Source: Chara braunii
Lineage: Eukaryota; Streptophyta; Charophyceae; Charales; Characeae
Assembly (NCBI GenBank): GCA_003427395.1
Contig: BFEA01000102.1
Location: 1,937,529 to 1,970,884 of the forward strand
Direction of reading: 5' to 3'
DNA length: 33,356 nucleotides
Shown: positions 22,348 through 30,989 of the stretch, piece after piece
Layout: each line of letters opens with the position of its first letter
How positions within the stretch are numbered: the stretch's first letter is position 1
Translations under genes and position numbers: made by a program
Notes under the pieces: model-generated
Databases searched by the model: none
What the model was told of the DNA's origin: nothing
The model's input: only the letters and a program-made list of their open reading frames with translations

Positions 22348-22420
22348 GTCCTTCGGGACACCTGTTAAGATTGGAACGGCACCGAGGAGTCTGATGCGAC
22401 GCCTGCGCAAGGCCGATGGG
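22348..22420 (+). ncRNA. U6 snRNA-derived segment, copy 2, more diverged
   Basis: GTCCTTCGGGACACCTGTTA, then AGATTGGAACGGCACCGAGGAG, then GCCTGCGCAAGGCCGATGGGCA aligns with the same U6 positions as copy 1, 186 bases downstream. The shared deviation CCTGTTAA (CCGATAA in U6) in both copies suggests that one arose by duplication of the other. The AGCATGG segment has decayed to a GC-richer form. Confidence 0.65.
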
Positions 22421-22639
22421 CATAAAACGGGGTGGACTCCCGCTTCTCGGTTGGCTGCCGCAGTTTCACTCGGCCCAGTCTCCGCGCGGGCCAGATCGGT
22501 GTATGCTGCCCGGCCGTACTACGTCGGGCTTCGGTTGACGTCAGCGAGCGCGGCGCCAGGGAGAAGAGATAGGATTGAACCCGGACGCGGGGTGCGCCGG
22601 GTGCATTCGGAGGTGAAGAAGGGCATGGCGGAACGGGAG

Positions 22640-23380
22640 AATGCTACCTGACCTGATTGCTGATAGAATCGGGCGGGGGAAAGTGCTACCTAGGGGTGTC
22701 AGGGGCGGGCGACCTCGATTATGAGGTTAGTCTTATATGATAATGAGTAGATGGAGAAGTTAGTGGGATAAGAGGTGCACCGGGCTATGGCGCTAAAGGA
22801 GAAAGGGGAGGAGATGATAAAACCAGCTCGTTCCTTGACGGAAACGAGCGGGGAAAGAGTCGAATATGGGGTTTTGAGGTGGGGCGATTCCAACTATGTA
22901 GTCAGTTTGAGTAGAGGGTTAGTAGATAGGAGGATAGATGGAGAAGGTGCCGCGCGGAGAGATGGCGGAGACAGGTTATGACAGAAATAGAAGAAAGCGA
23001 CATTTCGCTCGATTCTTAACGAAATCGAGCGAAATAAAGTTGTAAACTGTGTTCTCTAGGTGTTGCGAGTTAGACTGTGAAGTCAGTTCGGGTGATCAGT
23101 TAGTAGAAAAAGGGTTAGAGAAGAAACTTATTGCGCGGAACTATGGAGAGAACGAGGAGAAGAGGGAGAAGGAGATTCGAAAATACTACTCGATTCCCGG
23201 CGGAATCGGACGGCGTAAGATGTGACTTGGGTTTTTTTGGCGTGGCGATTCTGAATATGTAGTTAGTTTTGGAAGAAAGTTAGCAGGATTAGAGATGAAA
23301 GAAGAAACTGCCGCGTGCGGAGTGGTGTTACGATGTGTTGTGGTAGCGGGTGAGTCGGGCCGAGTATATCGGCTCGTGTT
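22640..23380. repeat. Tandem array of four ~180-bp units, each bordered by a hairpin
   Basis: The unit core (R)GTAGTCAGTTTG..GTTAGTAG..GAGAAG occurs near 22723, 22898, 23078 and 23260. Between cores lie hairpins of differing sequence: CCTGATT/AATCGGG (22652-22673), GCTCGTTCC/GGAAACGAGC (22826-22849), ATTTCGCTCGATT/AATCGAGCGAAAT (13 perfect pairs, 23002-23035), CGATTCC/GGAATCG (23191-23208) and GCCGA/TCGGC (23359-23373). Element A has a related stretch (8440-8790), including TTCGCTCGAT with ATCGAACGAA. No protein is encoded. Confidence 0.7.
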
Positions 23381-25130
23381 TTAGGGGAAGGTGCATTCGG
23401 ACAGTGTTCGCCTATTGGTGGAACTAGCGCGGGCTCAAACGTGGAGTGGGGAACTTACCTACCGGCCGGAGCGTGACTCACCCAGTCGAAGGGGAAAGCC
23501 ACTCCCTGGCGCTCAGTGCGCGTGGCCGAAAGAGATGAATCTGGCCGCTTTCTGGTGGAAGATTCATTCTCTTTTGTGAACACTCTAGGAGACGGAACAA
23601 CAGACGGTACCCGATTGACTGAGCAGTTGGCGTCTTGCCATTCTGACAGGCTTCGGGGAGGGAACTCACCTGCAAAACGAAGGGGGGTTCTTGGCGACTG
23701 TTTAGCAAGGCTGCAAGTGTTGGCTCGAGGCTCGATGTAGCTGTCTTCGATCCTTGCAGATGGTTACCCCCTTGCAGATGGTTACCCCGAGATGTGACCA
23801 CCTCAGCGCCCGTATCCACGTATATCTGAGCGCGTGAGCTTGGGCGGGAGGGTAGGCCAGATGCTACCTTGCTCTGTTGGGGTGAGTGGGTGTCCTCGCC
23901 TGCACTCTGATATCGACCTGCTGCATACGTCCCGTTTGCCTTGCAAGTGCTTCCTTGCGGGTTGGTGCATTTTCTATATGGTGTGGTCGTGTCTGTTGAA
24001 GCCAACCTGTGTCTTACTGCCTTGCTGCCGGGCGGTCCCTCCACCGGTCGTGTCTTTCGTATGCATCCGGTGGGCTCTCGTGCTGCTGATGCAGCCAGCT
24101 ATTATCGTACCGAAGTGCAACCTATGCACCTGCGATTGAGCCTCGGGCTGGTGGAACCGTTGTTGGCTTGAGTGATTGTTGTGTCATAAGGCTGCTGTTG
24201 TGGTCAAGACTTGGACGACGGTCACAAATTGCTGACTACCACTTACTGTTGAGTCAAGCCGTCGCTGTTGTGCAGTACAAACTGCCTCCTACCATTGGCA
24301 GTAGTAGCGTACCTTACTGACCTTGCCGCAACGGCCATGGGCGGCGGCTATGGTTGGTAGTGGAGCGTGAACTCCTTGAGCACCACCTCGTCGGGGTGCA
24401 CAGCGGCAGTGAGATTCCGAGGAGAGAGACTGCAGGTCCACTTTGGGAAACGAAGGCGTAGCGTGAAAAGAGGGGGAATGAGTGGAACTGCAAACGGGGT
24501 TGTTGCCGCAACCTGGAGGAGTGGTTGCAAAGGGGGTTATCGCTGCAGTTGGGAGTTTGTCAAGAGAGGTTGATTTTGCTGTTTGACTTTGGGAGCTGAC
24601 CAAGCTGTTACACTTGGCCATCGTTGTGGGGCCCTCAGGCGCTGAAGACTTCAAGGCCCTCTCACGCGAGTCTGAGTGCACCCCTCTTGTACCTGAGAGA
24701 CTTAATACCTCTACTTCTGTCCTTCTCACTCTTAGTCTAGTCTAAGGCGGCAGGTGGGATTGCAACTCGTAATCCGCGCCAAGGCCTTTGTGGGAGGTTG
24801 CCCCACCGATTGCGGGAGCCCTGCCGGAGCTCAGGAGGGGTTCTGGAGGCAGGGGACTCAGAGGTAACTATTGTTTTCCCTTGTAAACCCAGTATAACCT
24901 CTACCTATACACCTCCCTACGTATTGGTTGATTGGGCTGTATGCAACACTTACTTTGACTTTTTTGGACTGACTCTCAGGATACAAATCAGACTAACTAA
25001 AGGAATGTATGTATAATGGCAGTTTCAGTTTCTTTGATTGCCTGAAAGCAGAGTGTCACAAGGGGGTGCATCAAGGGGAAGGTTGGGAGGAAGACAGTTT
25101 TGCTTGCGATTGAACGGGTCTTATAGGGTC
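23381..25130. other. Element B middle, no gene recognised
   Basis: It holds an 18-bp direct duplication (CTTGCAGATGGTTACCCC, about 23753-23788) and open frames on both strands: minus 23478-24044 (188 codons), minus 24289-24729 (146 codons), plus 23941-24171. None has a recognisable domain, and the minus frames are Ser/Thr/Pro-rich. The first part of this region shows weak similarity to element A near 8440-8540; the rest has no counterpart in A. Confidence 0.35.
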
Positions 25131-25954
25131 AGGCATTGTTTCTAAGATGAATGGCCTAACTGTTCTGTTTTGTTCTGTTTTCTGAAGAACCAAGCATTGT
25201 TTTCAAGACGAATGGCTTGGTTGCTGTGTTTCTTTAATTCTGCCAGACATTGTTTCTAAGATGAATGACCTGGCTACTTATTTCTAAGGGGTATTGTTTG
25301 CTTGACTTTAAGAGTCAGACATTGTTTCTAAGATGAATGGTCCGGTCGCTGTTTATTCTGGGTGGTTTCTGAACGGTCTCTGGGTCTTGACCCAGGGTAC
25401 TCTGTTTTTTTTATGTGCTAAGAAAAAGGGGTTGAGCATTGTTTCTAAGATGAATGGCTCAACTCTTTTTGATTGTTTTATTATGAGGAAGACTCAGGCC
25501 AGAGGACTAGACATTGTTTCTAAGATGAATGGTCTAAGTCTGAGGCCTCAGGATTATAATGAGAACAAGGGAATAGGATTCTCTATAATGTTATATATAT
25601 ATGTACCTATATGCGAACAAGGCTAGTCAAGCATTGTTTCTAAGACGAATGACCTGACTATAGTCTTATCACAAACGAAGAGAGTATAATCAAAAGATAT
25701 AACTGAAAGGTAACCTGGGCAGGATAAGCATTGTTTCTAAGACGAATGGCTCAACCCTACGCCCACTTTTGAAGACTAAGGTGCAAAAAGATATATATAA
25801 CTTGACTATTTAAGCAGTTTAAGGCGACTAAGCATGATTTCTAAGACGAATGGCTTAGTCATATGCGCAATGAAGAGAAAAGTAGTTGTGCAAGTTGTTC
25901 GTGTATACCTAAGGCAGAGGGTTGACATTGTTTCTAAGACGAATGGCCAGTCCC
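25131..25954. repeat. Array of ten hairpins with a conserved loop and variable, complementary arms
   Basis: The core ATTGTTTCTAAGAYGAAT recurs ten times with 50-110 bases between. Hairpins lie at about 25131-25157, 25188-25222, 25242-25274, 25314-25347, 25431-25463, 25496-25548, 25624-25660, 25717-25764, 25826-25860 and 25919-25954. Outer arms differ yet pair: AGGC/GCCT, AACCAAGC/GCTTGGTT, GCCAG/CTGGC, GTTGAGC/GCTCAAC, TAGTCA/TGACTA, GACTAAGC/GCTTAGTC. Inside them CATT pairs with AATG and GTTT with AGAY around a CTA loop, usually with one bulged G on the 3' side. Hairpins 4, 8 and 10 have weaker outer arms. Function unknown. Confidence 0.85.
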
Positions 25955-26257
25955 AATGCCCTATGTAAGCAGGGTATAAAGGGTTAAATCATTGAAGGAC
26001 TATGAACTATTGTTTGCCAAGTTGACTTGGGGTTGGTGAGAGTACTTACTTTTGTGGTTTGACATTGCATGTGACTGAGTGAGGCTACTACTTGGTCTAG
26101 GATTCAGTTTGACAGGTAGTTGCTTTAGAACCTCGCCACATGCTAGAGCGATAGGAGTTTATTCAATTTCTGCATTTTGTGAGTTAACTTTATTTTACTT
26201 AGATCAATTCTCGCATTTTCTGGAATCTTTTGTTATACTTGGCGTTGTATAAATTTT
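25955..26257. other. No gene seen
   Basis: AT-rich spacer with one small hairpin, CCAAG TTGA CTTGG (about 26018-26031). Confidence 0.4.
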
Positions 26258-26575
26258 GGTAAGCTACTTTCTCTACGGGAAGCGCTGCCGAAATTTCTGC
26301 AAATCTAAGGAGTTAGTCAAATTTTGACTTGTCAAAGTTCAACTTGTCTAAAGTTTATATATGACTTAGTAAAAATCTGGAAAGCCCCATTTTCTAAAGG
26401 AAGTGCTGCCCAAATTTTTGCTAATTCGGGGAGTTAGACAAAATTGGACTTTGAAAAGTCAAAGACTATTTCTGTTTTTATAGTCGAGCTGATATAAATC
26501 CTAAAAAGGCACTTTTCCTACGGGAAGCGTTGCCCGAATTTTCTTGATTTAAAGGAGATAGATTATATTTTGACA
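26258..26575. repeat. Three ~122-bp tandem repeats, two with perfect hairpins
   Basis: GGAAGYGYTGCC starts at about 26278, 26399 and 26522, each followed by AAATTT-like sequence and GGAGTTAG or GGAGATAG. Copy 1 is followed by TTTGAC tt GTCAAA (26323-26336) and copy 2 by GACTTT ga AAAGTC (26447-26460): same place, different arms. Copy 3 lacks a clear hairpin. Confidence 0.7.
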
Positions 26576-28325
26576 GGCGGCGATTTTGGCGATCCACCCT
26601 GTATAGGGAAGCTTATGTCAGGGTCTACCTTTTGCTTTGGATACTGCTTAAAGGTAGATTCAGGCTTAGTCAATTAGGATGATTGAGTGAGATCGCGAGG
26701 TGAAGTTGTATTCTCCATGGACTTATAGGTTTAGCATGGTGATTGACCTGTCATGTGTTACAGGTCCTTTTGATCGTATTGATTCAGGATTTGGACTAGG
26801 TTCAGCTTGATCCTACGAGGATCATCTTCTGTTATCACAGATAACAGGTCGGTTGCCGATTCGTCGGTTTACGATTCAACTCCAATTCACTCCTGCCACT
26901 CAACCTAAAGGCTTTAGCCTTGTGATTGAACTGTTTTGTTGTGTTTTCACCCGGACTTTATTGAATGGTCATCCAACAAAAGTACTGAGTATTTATTTAA
27001 GTGTTGCACAAGTGAGGTTTGTATGGCTAAAGCGAGGGGTATGAGTGCAAGGAATGGTTGAAGTTGACCCCATGTAGTGCGTGGACTTCTGGATGAATCT
27101 CTGATGTGATTGCAAATATGGTTGTGGTTCAGTTTCTGGATGTGACTGCCTGCGATTACATACATATATGGTTGAGAGAAGCCCCACTGTGACTGTGAAA
27201 AGTGATCGTCCTATATAAATAAGCCTTGTATATATATACTTATATGTGCCTTGGGTATGCGCGCGGCTTACTGAGATCGTGCGCAGGCGTTAGCTAGATT
27301 ATGGCTTGAGAGAAAAGGGAGACCCCCCCTTTTATCCTTTGCTTTTTAGTATTTTTATAGTTGGACGTTGTAGTCCGTGGCAACCGTCAAAGTCAAACCC
27401 CTTGACTTTTGCCCAGGACCGGAGTATGACTTACCCCCAGGGCCGCAAGGAACGACTGCCACTACAGGCGCGGACCTGTGTACCACCCGCTCTGCATAGA
27501 GTGCAGAAGAGGGTGTGTGGTTTTCAACCCCGTTTGGCGGTTGTCCAACATCAAGAGATTTACCCTCAAGGCGCGTGTCAGCCGACACTTGAGTGTCGAA
27601 TGCGACCCTCGAGGTTAACGAGGACCGTATGAGTATGGGTACTACATAGTACGCCATCATTGCGACCGCTTGCGTACGTTCGCATTGCGAGTCGATATGA
27701 GTTAGCCCTGCGTCGGCACGGTTTTATACTAAGTCTCGCGCGCGACGCCTATCCGATTTCCGCATCGGAAAGTTATGGGATGGCTACCGAGAGGCTAGGA
27801 GCGTTGTCGCGTTGTTTGTGTTGTGTCGTTTCGTATGTGTGTGTGTGTGGTTTTTTTTTTTGTGTTCGTAAAGTGGTGTGCGCGTGATGTGTGGGATGCG
27901 TCCTGGTCGACCGACGATGAGTCACGCTTGGGACCTCAGCCCCCCAAGATGTCGGTTCGCGTGCGGGTCCGATAGAGGCGTATTACCGCGCGTGCCCCCT
28001 ATGCTACAGCGAGCGAGAAACACCCTCGGCTGGTCCACCTCTGCAATTGCAACTGATTAACTTTCGTATTGTGGACTGGTAGCTCGGCGGGGATACGCCC
28101 ACCGAAGGGAGGTAACAACTCCCATAAGGTGGAGGTAAGTCGTGCCTCGCGTAGGCCCTATCCTGTCGTAGGGGCTCCCGAGAGGTATGGCTGGCGCACT
28201 CGGCCGGAGCGGCTTGCGGAAGCTCCATCATGTATTCGCGACAGAGGATTTAGACCTGCTCCTGCGTGACGCGGCCGGGAGGGTCCCGCGCTGCCTTGTA
28301 TGGTGCCGGACCGATGCGCCCGACA
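26576..28325. repeat. Element B 3' domain shared with element A
   Basis: Colinear and inverted relative to 6693-8400. It contains TGTTATCACAGATAACAGG (palindromic, near 26831), a GT run near 27836, hairpin ACAGG/CCTGT near 27462-27477 (shifted to CACAG/CTGTG in A), GACACT/AGTGTC near 27583-27596, and a block at 28021-28140 conserved in A at 6857-6970. That block holds TCGGcGGG/CCCaCCGA (28084-28105) and GGGAG/CTCCC (28107-28123). Frames such as 27660-27887 have counterparts in A, but substitutions do not favour a protein. Confidence 0.65.
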
Positions 28326-28329
28326 ACGG

Positions 28330-29839
28330 GTTTATGGGGTGGACTGTCATCCTTTTGAGACCGGATTCGTTGATTGGGTGGACTATGCCACGTATGTCAA
28401 TTGTGCACACGGTGCATGCGTTCGATACCGAACGAATAATAGGGAATGGAAGTGCCCTCTGTGTAGAATGGACAAACTCCCTACCGAGGTTCGATTCGAG
28501 GCTGCCCGAACGGACGGCCCTGAATATGACGAGGAATACCGACGAGCGGAAGTCTGGACGGATATAATTCTATTAGCTAAATTGATTGGTTTACCATTGG
28601 ATCATCTCACTAAGCACGACAGACGTCGGACTACCGAGAGGTCCCGGGATTACCGATGGATCAACGGTCACCTGGAAAAGCGTAAAGCTGACGGATCAGG
28701 TTTGTGGTTGACGGTTCCCCATCCATTCCAGAGATATGATTGGACCCGATCTGCTCACGAGGAGCAGGCCGCTCACTTCGCGATACGTGTCACTGAAGCA
28801 ACTATAGATCAGAATCGATGGTTCTGGTCTAATATACGGAACGATGTCAGATCCGTAGTCGCCAACTGTCTGGTCTGTGCTGCCGATCGTGTCCCAATAC
28901 GGGGACCAAACATGATAGTACCGACGGAAGTAGAGCGCCCTTTCCAGCGAGTCAGTATGGACACAACAGATATCGACGTGCCACCTGGCCCAAACCGTTG
29001 CGAATATTCCATCCTTTTAGTTTTAATAGACCATTTTTCCAAATACACCGAGGTCTACCTCTGCAAGACCCATAAGGCCGCATAAATAGCCACGTACACA
29101 ATTTCCGAGTTCCCCCGGTAATCGACACATGGGAGGCTATTGGTGCGAAGCTGAAAGGGGGTGAACCCCGTGGATTCATGAGGCGTGGCCCGGTGAATTC
29201 CGACGATTTGGTATACGATCTCGGGCCAAGGACGCGTGTCACGTGCCGCTAGATTTCTACGAAGGGCAGTCTTAATCATGCGATTGGCATTTTCGGCCAA
29301 CCCATTTGACTGGGAAACGTGGGGTGTCATGTGTCGAAGTGTAATGCCTCGGCGTGCGAGACACGCGTGCCGCCCTTAAGGCCAAGGCCAGAAGGTATGC
29401 CGATTTAATGGAAAGAGTCATCCCGAAGCTAGCCAGAAAGAGATAGAAAATGACTGATCTAGCCCAGGGGAGGCAAGTCCGTAGCTACGAGGCCCGAAAT
29501 GGGAACGCCGGTCCCCAACATCAATATAAATTGGGGGACCTGGTGCAGGTACGTAAATGTGCACGCGACCGGAAACTCGCTCCCAAGTTCTCTGGCTGTT
29601 TCTGCGTTGTCGAGCTCGGACCCAACGATGCCAATACGGTGCGCATTGCGCCCGAGGCAAGCGCCAGCCATAGCTCTGTCCCCATCGTCCGCCATACCTC
29701 TTACATTTGTCCCCTCCCTCCTTCTGATCTCCCTCCGTCTCCCTCATCTGCTAAAGACGAGGACGACGACGATCTAGCTCCCGCCTCGTTCTCTCCCTCT
29801 TGTTCCCATCTCTCGTTTTCTTCCCCGTCCTCGCCATGA
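28330..29839 (+). pseudogene. Integrase of the Ty3/gypsy element, disrupted by an internal inversion
   Basis: The frame resumes after element B and stays open to TAA 29083. A Cys/His cluster comes first (Cys 28345, 28402, 28417, 28453, 28462; His 28408). Then the integrase zinc-binding region: His codons 28756 and 28774, Cys 28867 and 28876 (NCLVC). The first catalytic Asp is at codon 28960 (SMDTTD), followed by LVLIDHFSKYTEVY. The third catalytic residue lies in a segment now on the opposite strand (29086-29364), and the second Asp is missing. The C-terminal part resumes at 29366 (TAG at 29444): YKLGDLVQV and KLAPKFSGCFCVVE resemble the GPY/F module. It ends at TGA 29837. No chromodomain seen. 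It would have joined element DNA to the chromosome. Confidence 0.85.
29086..29364 (-). pseudogene. Inverted integrase core segment carrying the catalytic Glu
   Basis: On the minus strand, from 29330 down to 29055, the frame reads TPHVSQSNGLAENANRMIK, which is the integrase core around the third catalytic residue (Glu codon 29294-29292). It goes on through RPWPEIVYQIVGIHRATPHES to TGFTPFQLRTN, in the right order for this family. The flanking plus-strand integrase pieces end at 29085 and restart near 29366. Some 50 residues, including the second catalytic Asp, are absent, so deletion accompanied the inversion. Confidence 0.85.
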
Positions 29840-30768
29840 GTTTCATCACGGAGCAAGCTCTTGGCAATCATCTGCTGCAGCCACGTGGCTATATCTCGGA
29901 GATCCGACAAGTTCGTCATCCGCGGCTCAGTCCTGATCTTCGACGACTGGCGCAGTTCTTCTGCACCGAGGGTGTGTGTGCCGCCGCTGCGTTCCGATCT
30001 GCAAGAAGTCCGCAGGCAGTAGTATTGGCAGAGGTGGTGGCCTTTCATCGGCGGGCGGCTCCAGGAATGAGCCACGTCACCACGGTCGCTGCCTTCAGCG
30101 GCGATATCAGTGCGGTCAGCCCGCTTCGGCATACCGCGATCCTGACCACATTACAGGAGTGGACACAACAGTTATCGACTGAGTGGCATCACGGTCTTGC
30201 GCGCCCCGGGTGCAACCTCGTCCCAACGTATGGGACTGACGGGCGTACCTCGATCGGGCGCCAGCCTCCTATATCTCCCTCGCCAACGCGCCCCTTCCCT
30301 TACAACGAGGAAAGGACACGTGTTTGCGAGTGGGACGTACGAGAAGTTGTCGCACAGATCGGCGGGCGATATTACTTTCCTTCCGAAAGTCGTTGTTCTG
30401 GATTCGTGGACGCGGGCTTTGTCATTGTTGATACGCACTACCCGCCTTACTTAGTACTATTGCCATTTAACGAGCTGATCGTCATTCCGTGGAAGGCAGT
30501 GGCGCCCCATTGGCCTCGAACCCTGTGCACAGAGTGCCAGCGTTTCGATCGCTACGAATCAAAGGGCTTTCACTACCGAATACGGAGTGAAGACGAGCAC
30601 AAGGAAAGAGCCACGCGGCTGAGGCCCTCCACGTCGGACTCAGAACTGACCAACGAGCGACGTCGGGACTTGATACGGAAACGGGACACGTGGAGTGTAT
30701 CGAAGCCCTTCCGCTCTAAACGAAGATCCACAGCGCGGTGGGAAGTTCGAGAATACTTTTTAGATTGA
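29836..30768 (+). CDS. ORF downstream of pol, overlapping pol by ATGA and running into the 3' LTR
   Basis: 310 codons from ATG 29836, whose ATGA overlaps the integrase stop TGA 29837, to TGA near 30766. The frame also extends slightly upstream (29800). The last 180 or so codons lie in the 3' LTR. No signal peptide, membrane segment or env-like feature is visible. The distal part has HWPRTLCTEC and HYRIRSEDEH, a possible C-x2-C...H-x8-H zinc site, and a basic C-terminus (RRRDLIRKRD, RSKRRST). The 5' LTR has the same sequence with two indels. Open length in an otherwise wrecked element hints at a real protein, perhaps an accessory ORF, but function is unknown. Confidence 0.5.
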   Translation: MSFITEQALGNHLLQPRGYISEIRQVRHPRLSPDLRRLAQFFCTEGVCAAAAFRSARSPQAVVLAEVVAFHRRAAPGMSHVTTVAAFSGDISAVSPLRHTAILTTLQEWTQQLSTEWHHGLARPGCNLVPTYGTDGRTSIGRQPPISPSPTRPFPYNEERTRVCEWDVREVVAQIGGRYYFPSESRCSGFVDAGFVIVDTHYPPYLVLLPFNELIVIPWKAVAPHWPRTLCTECQRFDRYESKGFHYRIRSEDEHKERATRLRPSTSDSELTNERRRDLIRKRDTWSVSKPFRSKRRSTARWEVREYFLD

Positions 30769-30989
30769 ATTTGGATTTTTCTCTTTTCGCGTCGTGCCCG
30801 CGCGCGCATTCCGTGACGCGCGAAAGCAACCGACTTACTTCATCGGACCAACACGGGGGATTTCAGTTCTGTCTGTGTCCCCACACTCAATTTTCCAAAA
30901 ATCCTTGGCACACCCCATCTTGCTGTTTTCCTGGGCCCTCTTTCCGCACCCTTAGCACTCTGGACGGAAGACAGCACAGGGCGTGAGGT
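30231..30989 (+). repeat. 3' LTR
   Basis: Pairs with 15695-16430 from GGACTGACGGGCGTACC to GGCGTGAGGT. The upstream 30 bases differ (GTGCAACCTCGTCCCAACGTA here), which fixes the start to within a few bases. After 30992 the two copies diverge, one into the primer-binding site and this one into the flank. Confidence 0.85.

Larger units (their letters stand above)
21041..28325 (+). mobile_element. Element B: 7.3-kb hairpin-rich element of the TGTCGG...CGACA family
   Basis: It starts TGTCGGTGCGAATACCC and ends GATGCGCCCGACA, with the 4-bp duplication ACGG on each side (21037-21040 and 28326-28329). Host pol codons end at 21040 and resume in the same frame at 28330, which fixes the boundaries well. 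It has no LTRs and no recognisable transposase, integrase or RT. Contents in order: subterminal hairpin (21048-21073), GC hairpin (21246-21264), tRNA-like and U6-like segments, a ~180-bp tandem array with hairpins, unrecognised sequence, a ten-hairpin array, three ~122-bp repeats, and a 1.7-kb 3' part shared with element A. Ends of the TGT...ACA type with a 4-bp duplication recall integrase-like transposases such as Ginger, but this is only a resemblance. Confidence 0.8.
15695..30989 (+). mobile_element. Ty3/gypsy LTR retrotransposon, decayed, with element B nested inside
   Basis: Direct repeats of about 740 bp (15695-16430 and 30231-30989) bracket gag, protease, RT, RNase H and integrase in that order, the order that defines Ty3/gypsy (Metaviridae-type) elements. 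The 15.3-kb span shrinks to about 8.0 kb once element B is discounted. Coding is broken by at least ten in-frame stops, a frame change near 18690, a local inversion in integrase and a frameshift in the 5' LTR copy of the last ORF. I find no target-site duplication (TGACA against TGGCG) and no clear polypurine tract before the 3' LTR. Confidence 0.9.

Noticed and set aside
23478-24044. Minus-strand ORF with a VDTGAEV string like a retroviral protease active site
   Set aside because: The surrounding residues are polar and low-complexity, without the hydrophobic flanks or second half of a retropepsin. The match is probably chance.
25131-25954. CRISPR-like array (repeats with unique spacers)
   Set aside because: The setting is eukaryotic, spacers vary from about 50 to 110 bp, and the variable arms belong to the hairpins. 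No cas gene is present.
25131-25954. Hammerhead ribozyme interpretation of the CTAAGATGAATG loop
   Set aside because: The CUGAUGA and GAAA core elements and cleavage triplet are not in the required arrangement.
27660-27887. ORF in element B with a similar counterpart in A (7336 down to 7115)
   Set aside because: Similarity reflects DNA-level homology of the two elements. Differences are not biased to third positions as far as I can judge by eye, and no domain is seen.
20855-28325. Element B starting at 20855 with ACGGG as its duplication
   Set aside because: Position 21041 is shared with three other family members, and the ACGG duplication at 21037-21040 restores the pol codons, so the later start is preferred.
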